Assembly: GCF_007923355.1 (NCBI RefSeq)
Contig: NZ_VOGO01000002.1
Location: 372,001-436,000 of the forward strand
DNA from: Falsiphaeobacter marinintestinus
GTDB taxonomy: Bacteria > Pseudomonadota > Alphaproteobacteria > Rhodobacterales > Rhodobacteraceae
Direction of reading: 5' to 3'
Length of the DNA: 64,000 nucleotides
Numbering within the stretch: position 1 is the stretch's first letter; every line of letters starts with the position of its first letter. This document shows, in pieces, positions 44,542 through 53,336 of this stretch. Position numbers and translations under genes: made by a program. The notes under the pieces are model-generated. The model had not been told where the DNA came from. It did not search any database and worked only from the letters and a program-made list of their open reading frames with translations.

Positions 44542-45513
44542 TCAAGGCACCAGGATCGTGGATCCGGTGGTCGTTCCGCTTTCCAGTGCTTCATGCGCCT
44601 TTACGACATCGGCCAGTGCAAAACGCTGGTTGATGTTGACCGTCAGGACGCCCTTTTCCACCATATCGAACACTGCCGCCGCCGACGCCAGAAGATCGGC
44701 GCGCGGGCCGACGTAATCGGCCAAGGTCGGGCGGGTAAAGAACAGCGATCCGCTTTTCTGGAGCAATCCGGGCGCAACAGCGGGCGCTTCACCGGTTGTC
44801 GCGCCGAAAGACACGAACAGACCATAGGTCGCAAGCGACGCGATCGAGGCCTCAAAGCTGGCCGCGCCGATGCTGTCATAGACCACGCGCACGCCTTTGT
44901 CGTTCGTCAGCTCGGCAACCCGTGCAGCGACGTCTTCCGACTTGCGGTCAATCGCGGCGTCATACCCCAGTTTAAGGATATCCGCACAATTCTGCGGGCC
45001 CGATGTGACACCGATCATCCGCGCGCCCAGATGCTTGCCCCATTGACCGGCCAGTTGTCCGACACCGCCCGAAGCGGCCCAGAACAGGATGTCCTCTCCG
45101 GAGCCAACTTTGTGGGTGCGGTTCAGCAGGTATTCAACGGTCATGCCCTTCATCAGAACGGCCGCTGCGACCTCATCCGAAACACCGTCGGGCAGCGGAA
45201 CTACCCGGGCAGCAGGGGCATTGCGATGCGTGGCATAAGACCCAAGCGCACCGGCATATGCGACCCGGTCGCCGATTTTGATATCGTCAATATCCGGGCC
45301 GATAGCCGTCACGACTCCTGCCGCCTCAAGCCCCAGTTTGCTGGGCAGTGGCATAGGATAATGGCCGGACCTTTGGTACACATCCATATAGTTCAGACCA
45401 ATCGCGGTCTGTTCGATCTGAACCTCGCCGGGGCCGGGCAGGGCCAGATCGACCTCAACCAGATGCATCACCGATGGCGCACCTTGTTCGTGCATGATGA
45501 TTTCGCTGACCAT
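44542..45513 (-). CDS. Zinc-free MDR-family quinone oxidoreductase (Qor-like)
   Basis: NADPH-dependent quinone reductase-like medium-chain dehydrogenase without structural zinc cysteines. 323 residues. Seen: GLNYMDVYQRSGHYP (about 37-51), GLEAAGVVTAIG, and the NADPH loop AASGGVGQLAGQWGKHLGARMIG (about 144-166), with TRPTLADYV near 255. Last gene of a leftward run of four. Confidence 0.9.
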   Translation of the reverse strand: MVSEIIMHEQGAPSVMHLVEVDLALPGPGEVQIEQTAIGLNYMDVYQRSGHYPMPLPSKLGLEAAGVVTAIGPDIDDIKIGDRVAYAGALGSYATHRNAPAARVVPLPDGVSDEVAAAVLMKGMTVEYLLNRTHKVGSGEDILFWAASGGVGQLAGQWGKHLGARMIGVTSGPQNCADILKLGYDAAIDRKSEDVAARVAELTNDKGVRVVYDSIGAASFEASIASLATYGLFVSFGATTGEAPAVAPGLLQKSGSLFFTRPTLADYVGPRADLLASAAAVFDMVEKGVLTVNINQRFALADVVKAHEALESGTTTGSTILVP

Positions 45514-45540
45514 GGCTTGGATCCTTTTTTGCGCTAAGAC

Positions 45541-45846
45541 TTAAACGGTTGCGTCGCCGCTGGTGACCATCACGGTTTCAACCTCGCCCGCGCCATTTTC
45601 GCGACGATGGCGGGCGGCATCGTTGTATTCATCGGACTGAAAGCAGGACACGCCAGCCTCCATCGTCGGGAATTCGATGACGACAAAGCGGTGGAACTTT
45701 TCAGGCCCCTCCATGATCTGATAATCGCCGCCCCGCGCCAGAACGGTACCGCCATGACTGGCGATAATCTCGGGCACCCGGTCAGTGTATTTCTTATAGG
45801 CGACCGGGTCATTGATCTTTGAACGGGCTATCCAGTAGGCGGGCAT
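45541..45846 (-). CDS. DUF1330-family protein
   Basis: 101 residues of the dimeric alpha-beta barrel DUF1330 family: AYWIARSKINDPVAYKKYTD at the start, GGTVLARGGDYQIMEG, and RFVVIEFPTMEAGVSCFQSDEYNDA. Function unknown. It sits 17 bases after the aldolase gene and 27 before the quinone oxidoreductase gene. Confidence 0.88.
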   Translation of the reverse strand: MPAYWIARSKINDPVAYKKYTDRVPEIIASHGGTVLARGGDYQIMEGPEKFHRFVVIEFPTMEAGVSCFQSDEYNDAARHRRENGAGEVETVMVTSGDATV

Positions 45847-45863
45847 GGAAGGGTCCTTTCGGC

Positions 45864-46769
45864 TTAGTCCAACGCGGCGATATCAGCCTTCAACGATGCC
45901 TGCTGGGCGTCGCTGAGTGGCAGAAGCGGTGGGGCCATGCGGGTCCAGTCATCATCACCGGTGCGCCAGGCTTCGACCTGTTTCATCGCCGCCATCAGCG
46001 GATATCCGGATGCCATCGTGCGGGCGGCTTTGACGGCCACCATTGCAGCGTCGCGTTCGGTGCCTGCAGGGGCTTGCAACGCAGCTTGCGCCTTGGCCCC
46101 GAACGCATTGGTCGAGCCCGAGATGATACCAGCCGTGCCGATATCCAGCCCGTCCCACAGCATCGCTTCCGAGGACGGATAGACGTCGAAATCTTCCGCA
46201 ACGCCGCCGGTGGCCTCAACGATAGCGCGGGATTGTTCGAAATCGCCGCTGCTGTCCTTCAGCCCGGCGATGACCTGACCGAATTCCTTGCGCAGCCGTG
46301 TTACCAGATCGGGTGAGAGCGGCACTTGGGTCATTTGTGGGAAATGATACATATACACCCGCAGATCGTCGCGACCGATCTTTTCGACCAGATTGGCGTA
46401 ATAGTTGAACAGCCCGTCATCCGAGGGCGATTTGTAATAATAGGGTGGTAACACCAGCACGTTGTTGAACCCCGCGTCGATGGCGGCGCGGGTCAGGTCG
46501 ACACAGTCGCCCGAGGCCGGCGATCCGGTGCCAAAGATGACCCGATCAGTTTCAATCCCGGCCTCGGCAAAGGCGGTGGGCAGGGCCAGCCGGTCCCGCA
46601 TCGCGACCGATGTCCCTTCGCCGGTGGTGCCTGTTGGCGCGACGCCGTCACAACCGCCATCCGTCATCAGGTACTGGCAATAGGCGATCGATTTGGCGAA
46701 GTTCATCGATCCGTCGGCGTTAAACGGGGTGACAGCGGCGGCATATATACCGCGACGGGCTTTGCTCAT
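45864..46769 (-). CDS. Dihydrodipicolinate synthase-family aldolase
   Basis: Class I (Schiff-base) aldolase/lyase of the DapA/NanA/KDG family. 301 residues. RGIYAAAVTPFNADGSMN at the start, GVAPTGTTGEG (about 42-52, pyruvate carboxylate binding), Tyr in RVYMYHFPQM (about 139) and the Schiff-base lysine in VIAGLKDSSGD (about 168). The ATG at 46769 is chosen because the upstream extension is Ser/Arg-rich and not family-like. It probably cleaves or condenses a keto-acid; lysine synthesis is less likely given the operon. Confidence 0.9.
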   Translation of the reverse strand: MSKARRGIYAAAVTPFNADGSMNFAKSIAYCQYLMTDGGCDGVAPTGTTGEGTSVAMRDRLALPTAFAEAGIETDRVIFGTGSPASGDCVDLTRAAIDAGFNNVLVLPPYYYKSPSDDGLFNYYANLVEKIGRDDLRVYMYHFPQMTQVPLSPDLVTRLRKEFGQVIAGLKDSSGDFEQSRAIVEATGGVAEDFDVYPSSEAMLWDGLDIGTAGIISGSTNAFGAKAQAALQAPAGTERDAAMVAVKAARTMASGYPLMAAMKQVEAWRTGDDDWTRMAPPLLPLSDAQQASLKADIAALD

Positions 46770-46812
46770 CAGGAAATTCCGGTCTTTGGTTACTTGGTTT
46801 CTGTCGATTTTA

Positions 46813-47958
46813 TCAGGTGCGGTTCGATACGACGACCTTGATGGCGTCGTCGATCCGCTCGCGGGCATATTTAAAGGCCGTGGGCAGGTCGTCCATGGGG
46901 AACGTGTGAGTGTGGATTTTCGAGGCGTCGAACCGCTTTTCGGCCATGAACGCCATGGCCCGGTGGGTTGCAGACCGCCCTTCGCCGCGAATGCCGTAAA
47001 GATAGATGTTGTTGACCGCCAGATACCCCAGATCGAACTGTACGGGCTTTTTCGGGAAGGCGGCCAGACAGATTTTGCCGCCTCGGTTAGTCATGTGGAC
47101 GGCCTGATTGGCGGTGGTTTCGTTGCCAGCACAGTCCACGACATAGTCTGCGCCTTTCCCGCCGGTCAGTTCCTTGACCCGCGCCACGACATCTTCTGAG
47201 CGCGCGTCAATTGCGACGTCCGCGCCCAGTTCAAGCGCGATCTTGTTGCGGTTTTCGCGGGTGCCGACCATGACGACGGGAGCGGCGCCAAGCGCCTTGG
47301 CAACAGCGACGGCCAACAGGCCGATGGGGCCGGGGCCGATGACAACAACGCTTTCGCCCGCAACCAGCCCGCCCAACTCGGTCAATCCGTACATCGAAGT
47401 CCCGGCGGTGACGACCAGCGTCGCCTCTTCGTCGGTCATGGCATCGGGCACGCGGATCATCGTGTTGATGTTGTTCACCACATAATCGGCAAAGCCGCCG
47501 TTGGTGGTAAAGCCGTTGGCCCGGTGGCCCTTGTTCTTGTCGCCATAGTTCAGGCCATAGTTGTGGCACGACGTATACATGCCCATCCGGCAGCGTTTGC
47601 ACTGGCCACAGCCTGCGTGCACTTCAACCGTCACGCGGTCACCCACTTCGAATTCATCAACGCCGGGGCCAAGGGCCGCGACTGTGCCCATGTATTCATG
47701 TCCGATGGTGAAATTCTTGTTGAACGGCGCGCCGCCTTCGACCAGCGCCGGCGTGCCATATGTCAGAATTTCCAGGTCGGTGGCGCAGATCGCCACGGCA
47801 TCGACGCGTACCAATGCCTCGGACGGGCCGGGGGTTGGCACTGGCTTTTCAACGCGCTTAAGCTCCTCCGGATCGCCCAGAACCCAGGCCTGCATCGTGT
47901 CAGGAACGGGTTGGTTGGTTTTGGTGTCCGGGGTTGCGTCGGTCGATGTCAGGGTCAT
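46813..47958 (-). CDS. Zinc-dependent medium-chain alcohol/sugar dehydrogenase
   Basis: 381 residues. Catalytic zinc ligands: Cys in AICATDLE (about 57), His-Glu in TIGHEYMG (about 87-88); structural zinc cysteines in GCGQCKRCRMGMYTSC (about 119-134). The NAD loop VVIGPGPIGLLAVAVAK (about 205) is clear. Similar to sorbitol, threonine and 2,3-butanediol dehydrogenases. First gene of a leftward operon with the aldolase, DUF1330 and Qor-like genes. A GGTTGACC operator-like site lies 21 bases upstream of its start. Confidence 0.92.
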   Translation of the reverse strand: MTLTSTDATPDTKTNQPVPDTMQAWVLGDPEELKRVEKPVPTPGPSEALVRVDAVAICATDLEILTYGTPALVEGGAPFNKNFTIGHEYMGTVAALGPGVDEFEVGDRVTVEVHAGCGQCKRCRMGMYTSCHNYGLNYGDKNKGHRANGFTTNGGFADYVVNNINTMIRVPDAMTDEEATLVVTAGTSMYGLTELGGLVAGESVVVIGPGPIGLLAVAVAKALGAAPVVMVGTRENRNKIALELGADVAIDARSEDVVARVKELTGGKGADYVVDCAGNETTANQAVHMTNRGGKICLAAFPKKPVQFDLGYLAVNNIYLYGIRGEGRSATHRAMAFMAEKRFDASKIHTHTFPMDDLPTAFKYARERIDDAIKVVVSNRT

Positions 47959-47978
47959 TTTGGGGAATTCTCATTTAA

Positions 47979-47990
47979 AGGTTGACCAAT
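47979..47990. promoter_or_regulatory. FadR-type operator candidate before the alcohol dehydrogenase
   Basis: AGGTTGACCAAT contains the core GGTNNACC of FadR-family operators, 21 bases upstream of the leftward ADH start. It shares ACCAATG with the sites near 48.1 kb and 33.6 kb. Confidence 0.55.
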
Positions 47991-48111
47991 GATGCGAAAT
48001 GAGCAACCAAGTGGCTCGTGACATTAGTATATGAGGTAATTCAGCTTGTATAGAAGTAAATCGGACGTTCTGCGCACAGATGTAGCGGGTTTGTCGGCTA
48101 ATAAAAATGTA

Positions 48112-48124
48112 ATGGTGCACCAAT
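48112..48124. promoter_or_regulatory. FadR-type palindrome at the start of the GntR regulator
   Basis: TGGTGCACCA (48113-48122) is a perfect ten-base palindrome that ends where the regulator's ATG begins. No Shine-Dalgarno is present, so occupancy here could block both transcription and translation of a near-leaderless message. This is a candidate autorepression site. Confidence 0.6.
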
Positions 48125-48800
48125 GAGCGCGAAGTCACTGGATCGCGTTCGGGCCTGGTTCGCCACGGCTGAACTGTCCGAAGGCACCAAGCTCCCGCCT
48201 GAGCGCGAGTTGGCGTCGATGCTGGGGCTTAGCCGGGCAGATCTGCGCAACGCGTTGCTGGTTCTTGAGGCTGAAGGACGGTTGGAGCGCAAGGTCGGAT
48301 CCGGCACCTATGTGCGTCAGCCGGTCATGCCTCGCTATTCAGGCGGGGCTGTTGGTGACGTGGCCGCCTTGGCCGAACGTACCGGCCCGCACGAAGCAAT
48401 GGTGGCGCGTCTGGCGCTAGAGCCCGAGCTGACGCAGATGGCAGCGTTGCACGCTACGCCCCGACAGTTGTCGGAACTGCGTCGCCTGTGCAATGCCATG
48501 CCAAACGCGCGCAGCTGGCGCGTATACGAAGAACTGGATGCGGCCTTTCATGATTTGATCGCAAAAAGTGCAGGCAACCCGCTGCTGTATGATTTGTTCA
48601 AAATCGTGAACGGCGTGCGTACCGTGGTGGTCTGGCGCCGGCTAAGCCCGTCAGATGGCGCGCCACCAACAAATTATCATTCATTCCGTGAACACGAAAA
48701 GATTGTTGCCGCGCTTGAAAACAGGGACCGGCCCGCCGCGCAAAAGGCAATGCGAACGCATCTTCAATCCACCCTCAACTCTATGACCGCCGACGCCTGA
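48123..48800 (+). CDS. GntR/FadR-family transcriptional regulator
   Basis: Winged helix (about residues 5-65; PERELASMLGLSRADLRNALLVLEAEGRLERKVGSG) and FCD domain (about 85-220) with ELDAAFHDLIAKSAGN. 225 residues. It is divergent from the ADH-aldolase operon and close to TGGTNNACCA-type sites on both sides of its promoter region. Regulation of that operon and of itself is likely; control of the TTT genes at 33.7 kb is possible because the same motif stands there. Confidence 0.9.
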   Translation: MSAKSLDRVRAWFATAELSEGTKLPPERELASMLGLSRADLRNALLVLEAEGRLERKVGSGTYVRQPVMPRYSGGAVGDVAALAERTGPHEAMVARLALEPELTQMAALHATPRQLSELRRLCNAMPNARSWRVYEELDAAFHDLIAKSAGNPLLYDLFKIVNGVRTVVVWRRLSPSDGAPPTNYHSFREHEKIVAALENRDRPAAQKAMRTHLQSTLNSMTADA

Positions 48801-48834
48801 CGGCGATCTGATTGGCTCAATCGAAAGGAACACG

Positions 48835-49473
48835 ATGATTGATTTTTACACATGGACCACGCCGAATGGGCGTAAGGTGTCAATCCTGCTGGAAGAGCTT
48901 GGGATCGACTACACCACGCATTCAATCGACATTTCCAAGGATGAACAGTTCGCCCCCGATTTTTTGAAGATTGCGCCGAACAACCGGATTCCGGCCATTG
49001 TCGATCACGACACCGGCCAGACCCTGATGGAGACCGGGGCGATCATGCTTTATCTCGCCGACAAATACGGAAAGTTCTCGTGCGAGGGGCCGGAATGCTG
49101 GCGCATGATGGAATGGCTGATGTGGCAGATGGGCGGTCTTGGCCCGATGCTGGGGCAGGTGCACCACTTTGTGAAGTATAACAAAGGCACGTCGGACTAT
49201 GCCGAAAAGCGGTATTCTACCGAAGCTCATCGTCTGTACCGCGTGTTGAATGAGCGGCTGGAAGGGCGCGATTACATCGCCGGAGAAGGGCGGGGCGAAT
49301 ACACCATCGCCGACATGGCGTGTTGGCCATGGATTTCGCGGTTCGAATGGCAGGAAATCGATATGAATGCCTATCCCAATGTACGCGACTGGTACGTGCG
49401 CATTGCCGAACGCCCGGCGGTTCAGCGTGGATACAAGGTGCCCAAGGACGCAGGCGACGTGCCGATGCCCTGA
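48835..49473 (+). CDS. Glutathione S-transferase-family protein (YfcG/Ure2-like)
   Basis: Thioredoxin-fold N-domain (about 1-80) with YTWTTPNGRKVSILLEEL, the start typical of YfcG-like disulfide-bond oxidoreductases, NNRIPAIVDHDTG (cis-Pro loop) and METGAIMLYLA (glutathione-binding Glu). All-alpha C-domain (about 90-205) with YTIADMACWPWI. 212 residues. GGAAC before the ATG. It may reduce glutathionylated or disulfide substrates. Confidence 0.9.
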   Translation: MIDFYTWTTPNGRKVSILLEELGIDYTTHSIDISKDEQFAPDFLKIAPNNRIPAIVDHDTGQTLMETGAIMLYLADKYGKFSCEGPECWRMMEWLMWQMGGLGPMLGQVHHFVKYNKGTSDYAEKRYSTEAHRLYRVLNERLEGRDYIAGEGRGEYTIADMACWPWISRFEWQEIDMNAYPNVRDWYVRIAERPAVQRGYKVPKDAGDVPMP

Positions 49474-49499
49474 GCGCGGTTCTGAATTGAGTTGGTTTG

Positions 49500-49536
49500 A
49501 CCCGGGCACTTTTGCGAGTGTCCGGGTTTGGTTTTG
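49500..49536 (+). terminator. Intrinsic terminator after the GST gene
   Basis: ACCCGGGCACT (49500-49510) pairs with AGTGTCCGGGT (49517-49527), eleven pairs with one wobble, around TTTGCG. TTGGTTTTG follows. A GTCCGGAC palindrome begins just after (49536-49543). Confidence 0.8.
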
Positions 49537-49631
49537 TCCGGACTTAAATTCCCTTGCGCGGCAATGGGTCAGTAGAAAGTGCCTCAAGGCTACCATCTGG
49601 AGATTGAGTGATTGACAAATGTCCGGACATT
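49534..49631. promoter_or_regulatory. Paired GTCCGGAC palindromes before the Gfo/HIBADH operon
   Basis: AATGTCCGGACATT (49618-49631) is a perfect 14-base palindrome 43 bases before the Gfo/Idh start. A second core GTCCGGAC lies at 49536-49543, 85 bases away, about eight helical turns. They are candidate operators for the HutC-type regulator encoded fourth in the operon, with possible DNA looping. Confidence 0.6.
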
Positions 49632-49673
49632 ATTGCCAACTGCACAGCGAGTCGATCTTTTGGGGGGAACGTG

Positions 49674-50753
49674 ATGCGACAAGTAGAAGTGGCTGTGATC
49701 GGAACAGGCTGGTGTGGTGGCATACGGGCGCTGACGCTGTCCAAATCGGCGCTGGTCGACAAGCTGCACATTTGCGAGATCAAACCCGAACGGCTGGCCG
49801 AGGTGAAAGCCGAAACCAATCCGGCGACGGCGACCACGGATTATATGGATATCGTCAACAACCCCGCGATCGAGGTTGTTTATATCTCGACCACGCCCGA
49901 GCAGTCCCATTACCCCATCGCGCGCGATTGCCTGAAGGCGGGTAAAAATGTGCTGCTGGAAAAACCCATCGCGCTGGAACTTTGGGAGGCCGACGAACTG
50001 GTCGCCCTGTCGCACGAAAAGAACGTCAAGTTTACCATCGGGTATTCCCAGCGGTTCGCCCCGAAAATCGCTTATGCCAAGAAATCGATTGCTGATGGCA
50101 CCCTGGGCAAGGTCGTCAACGTCATGGTCAGCCGCCACCTGTCGCGCAATCTGGGCAAGAAGATCGCCAACCGCGTGCGTTTGTCGCCCGTCGCGATGGA
50201 ATCCACCCATGATCTGGATTTTGTGTTCTGGCTGCTTGCTCCGGCCAAGCCGGTGCGGGTCTATTCGCAAGGGGCCTATGGCTATATGAAAGAGCTGAAC
50301 GGGTCTTACGATTGCATGTGGTCCACAGTCACGATGGATGACGGCACGCTTGTGGTGATCGGGGGCGGGTGGAACCTGCCGCCCAGCTATCCGAATTATT
50401 GTGGCACCTGGATTGAAATCACGGGAACTGATGGCGCACTGATCCTTGACGACACAAGCCGCGACAACTGGCTCAACACGGTCGAGGGAGGCACCCAATA
50501 CCCGATGTCGACAATGCCGGGTGAACACGTCGATCATGTGTTTGCCGGTCAGATGGGCCCTGAGACGCTGCATTTTCTGGAAGACGTGTTGTTGGGCCGC
50601 GACGTGATGGTGTCGCCGGAACATGCGCGCATGGTGATGGAGGCGTATTCGGCGGCCGATGTGTCGGCTGAGATCAATGAACCGGTTGATTTGCCAATGT
50701 CGAACCACGCGCTGGCCCAACTGGCCGATCTCAAGGCTGCGGCTGGGCAATAG
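49674..50753 (+). CDS. Gfo/Idh/MocA-family NAD(P)-dependent oxidoreductase
   Basis: 359 residues from ATG 49674 with GGGGGGAA six bases upstream; GTG 49671 is possible. VAVIGTGWCGGIRALTL (about 5-21) is the Rossmann motif and LLEKPIALELWEADEL (about 96-111) carries the EKP catalytic lysine. MESTHDLDFVFWLL supplies the substrate-side His. First of an operon with two beta-hydroxyacid dehydrogenase-like genes. Sugar, inositol or acid-sugar oxidation is likely. Confidence 0.9.
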   Translation: MRQVEVAVIGTGWCGGIRALTLSKSALVDKLHICEIKPERLAEVKAETNPATATTDYMDIVNNPAIEVVYISTTPEQSHYPIARDCLKAGKNVLLEKPIALELWEADELVALSHEKNVKFTIGYSQRFAPKIAYAKKSIADGTLGKVVNVMVSRHLSRNLGKKIANRVRLSPVAMESTHDLDFVFWLLAPAKPVRVYSQGAYGYMKELNGSYDCMWSTVTMDDGTLVVIGGGWNLPPSYPNYCGTWIEITGTDGALILDDTSRDNWLNTVEGGTQYPMSTMPGEHVDHVFAGQMGPETLHFLEDVLLGRDVMVSPEHARMVMEAYSAADVSAEINEPVDLPMSNHALAQLADLKAAAGQ

Positions 50754-50782
50754 ATGCGGTTTTCTGGCCCGAAAGCGATGCC

Positions 50783-51685
50783 ATGAGTGACGTCGGAAAC
50801 CCTTCCCCCCCGCGTGTAGCTGTCGTGGGGTTGGGCCAGATGGGGGCCGGGATTGCGCGAAACCTGAACGCGGCGGGTTTGCTGCGCGCTGTGTTCGATA
50901 TCGATACCTCAGCCGCCGAGCGGGCTGGTCTGAACGATGCGCTCCAAAGCTCTGATCTGACCGATCTGTTCGAGGCTGCCGATGTCGCCCTGTTCGCTGT
51001 GCCCGGCACCGCGCAGATATCTCGGGCTTTGGCGGCGATCAAAATCCCGGCAGGGCGGACCATCATCGACGTCACAACGTCAGACCCTGATCAAAGCCGC
51101 GCTCTGTCACAGGAACTGGCGGCTCAGGGTGTGGGGTATGTCGATGCCGCCATGACCGGTGGTGCCGCGGGGGCAGATGCAGGAACACTGACGCTGATGG
51201 TCGGAGGGGACGCTGACATTATCGCCCGTTGCGCGCCGGTGTTCGATGCCATCGCCGACCGGGTCTTTCATCTGGGGCCGACCGGGTCAGGCCACGCGAT
51301 GAAGCTGGTTCATAACATGATCCTGCACAGCAGTTTTCTTGCCACCTGCGAGGGCCTAAAGCTGGCGGAACGGGCTGGTCTGGATGCCAGCCTTGCCGTT
51401 GACGTCCTGAATGCCGGAAACGCGCGCAGTTTTGTCACCGACACCCGGTTTCCCCGCGATATCCTGAGCGGCACGATGCAGGCTCGGTCGACCATCGCAA
51501 ATCTGGAAAAGGATCTGGGGCTGGCGGTCGCGTTCAGTGAAACGCTGGATGCACAGCATCCGATCGCGTCCCTGACCCGCTCCATTCTGGCCACCGCAGT
51601 TGAAACCGGTCGCAAAGACACAGATTTCTCGTGGTTGTATTCGCTATACGACGATTTGATCAAGGACATGGAGGCCGGGAAATGA
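50783..51685 (+). CDS. 3-hydroxyisobutyrate dehydrogenase-family oxidoreductase (first of tandem pair)
   Basis: Beta-hydroxyacid dehydrogenase, 300 residues. VAVVGLGQMGAGIARNLNAAG (about 10-30) for NAD(P), DAAMTGGAAGADAGTLTLMVGG (about 128-150) and the catalytic lysine in GHAMKLVHNMI (about 172-182). It acts on a 3-hydroxyacid, tartronate or threonate-like compound. ATGA overlap with the next gene. Confidence 0.9.
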   Translation: MSDVGNPSPPRVAVVGLGQMGAGIARNLNAAGLLRAVFDIDTSAAERAGLNDALQSSDLTDLFEAADVALFAVPGTAQISRALAAIKIPAGRTIIDVTTSDPDQSRALSQELAAQGVGYVDAAMTGGAAGADAGTLTLMVGGDADIIARCAPVFDAIADRVFHLGPTGSGHAMKLVHNMILHSSFLATCEGLKLAERAGLDASLAVDVLNAGNARSFVTDTRFPRDILSGTMQARSTIANLEKDLGLAVAFSETLDAQHPIASLTRSILATAVETGRKDTDFSWLYSLYDDLIKDMEAGK

Positions 51686-52542
51686 ACCGATCCGCAGGTG
51701 TTTTCGGGCTAGGGCTGGTCGGGACGGCCTTGGCGGGCCGGTTGCTGCGCTCAGGCCGTTCGGTTGCCGGTTTTGACCCGGATCCGGCGCGGTGCAAGTT
51801 GTTGGAAGACGCAGCCGGGCAGGCATCCGACCCGGGGCTGGTTTGGCAGCAGGATTACGTGTTTTCCTGCGTCTTCGATACCGATCAATTGTCGGACTTG
51901 ATTGCTCAGGCACCCGAGCGCGACGGGGCCTGTCTGATTTCGATCAGCACCTGCGATCCGATGCGCATGTCCGGTCTTGGCATGGCAGCCGCGCAAAAAG
52001 GCTGGCGTCTGATCGAAGCTCCGATCTCGGGCACCAGCAAACAACTGGCGATGGGCGACGCGGTGTTTCTGGTCGGCGGTGATCCGGCGGATGCGCAGGC
52101 GTTGTCTGTCTTGCTGGGCACCATCGGCAGGTCGCAGCATTATGTCGGGCCGTTGGGCAATGGAAACCGCGCCAAGCTGGCGGTGAACCTTGTTTTGGGG
52201 CTGAACCGCGCGGCCCTGGCCGAAGGGCTGGTTTTTGCCAATCGCGTGGGCCTGGCTCCGGATGCCTTTCTGGAGTTGTTGCAGGATACGGCAGCTGCCT
52301 CTGCCGTGATGAAGACAAAGGGGCCGAAAATGGTGGCTCAGGACTTTGATGCACAAGGACGGATCGAACAGTCGGCCAAGGACTTTGGTCTGATCCTGAC
52401 AGTCGCTGCCGAGCAGAGGCAGGGGTTGCCATTTGCCCGGACCTATGCGGCCATGATGCGCGATTGTATGGACAATGACGAGGCCGGGTTGGACAACGCA
52501 GCCATCATCAAGGCGATCGCGCGGGCGGGGGGCGTGGAATGA
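51682..52542 (+). CDS. 3-hydroxyisobutyrate dehydrogenase-family oxidoreductase (second of tandem pair)
   Basis: 286 residues. VFGLGLVGTALAGRLLRSGR (about 7-26), APISGTSKQLAMGDAVFLVGG (about 115-136) and NRAKLAVNLVLGLNRAALAE, with the catalytic lysine in the expected position. Only loosely similar to its upstream neighbour, so an old paralogue or a subunit partner rather than a fresh duplicate. Translation coupled at both ends (ATGA with each neighbour). Confidence 0.87.
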   Translation: MNRSAGVFGLGLVGTALAGRLLRSGRSVAGFDPDPARCKLLEDAAGQASDPGLVWQQDYVFSCVFDTDQLSDLIAQAPERDGACLISISTCDPMRMSGLGMAAAQKGWRLIEAPISGTSKQLAMGDAVFLVGGDPADAQALSVLLGTIGRSQHYVGPLGNGNRAKLAVNLVLGLNRAALAEGLVFANRVGLAPDAFLELLQDTAAASAVMKTKGPKMVAQDFDAQGRIEQSAKDFGLILTVAAEQRQGLPFARTYAAMMRDCMDNDEAGLDNAAIIKAIARAGGVE

Positions 52543-53309
52543 GCGACCCAGCTTTGATCAGATCACCGGCGCCGACCGGGAAACAGTCGAAATCAAAGCC
52601 TCGCTATCAGGTGATTGGCGACACGCTTGTCGCCGAACTTGCACGCGGCGACTATGATCCGGGCAGCTGTCTGCCGACCGAACATGAGCTTTGTGCGCGC
52701 TTTGATGCCAGCCGGTTCACGATCCGAAAGGCTCTGGATGTCCTGCGTGACCTTGGTCTGGTCGAACGCCGCTCAGGTGTCGGAACAATCGTGATCGCGC
52801 AACGCCCCAAAGACCAGATCGTGCAAACCTTGAGTTCGTTTGAAGAGCTGTTTCAGTACCCGTCGGAAACCTATCGCCGTCAATTGGCCACCAAGCGGGT
52901 CGTCGCCTCGACCGAATTGGCGCTGATGTTGCGGTCGTCGCCGGGGCAGGCCTGGACGCGGCTGCGCGCCATGCGGATTGCGCGCCGCACCGAAGCCCCG
53001 ATTTCCTGGCTGGAAGCTTATGTGCGCCCCGACTTTGCGGATGTCCTGAAACAACCGAACCCGGCCGGGGTGTCGCTGTTGCGCCAGATTGAAACCACGC
53101 ATGGTCACACGGCGGCGACCGCTCAAGTCGAGATGTCGGTGACCCGGGTCGACGCAGAAAAAGCCGGGCTGCTGGCGGTTGAAGAAGGCTCGCCCGCCCT
53201 GATCATTCTGCGGCGCTATAGTGGTGAGGACGGGCAGGTGTACCTGCTGACCTATTCCGTGCATCCCGAGAACCGCTTTTCGCTGAATTTCGAGTTGGAA
53301 AAACGGTGA
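52539..53309 (+). CDS. GntR/HutC-family regulator with UTRA domain
   Basis: N-terminal GntR winged helix (about 22-85; LPTEHELCARFDASRFTIRKALDVLRDLGLVERRSGVGT) and C-terminal UTRA ligand domain (about 105-250), which includes LRAMRIARRTEAPISWLEAYV and AQVEMSVTRVDAEKAGLL. 256 residues. It lies inside the operon it probably controls; the GTCCGGAC palindromes at the operon start are the candidate binding sites. Confidence 0.9.
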   Translation: MSDPALIRSPAPTGKQSKSKPRYQVIGDTLVAELARGDYDPGSCLPTEHELCARFDASRFTIRKALDVLRDLGLVERRSGVGTIVIAQRPKDQIVQTLSSFEELFQYPSETYRRQLATKRVVASTELALMLRSSPGQAWTRLRAMRIARRTEAPISWLEAYVRPDFADVLKQPNPAGVSLLRQIETTHGHTAATAQVEMSVTRVDAEKAGLLAVEEGSPALIILRRYSGEDGQVYLLTYSVHPENRFSLNFELEKR

Positions 53310-53336
53310 TTCACAGGCGCGCCAAGAGGAAATGCC

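Noticed and set aside
50783-52542. Recent tandem duplication of the two hydroxyisobutyrate dehydrogenase-like genes
   Set aside because: The two proteins share fold motifs only; sequence outside these differs throughout.
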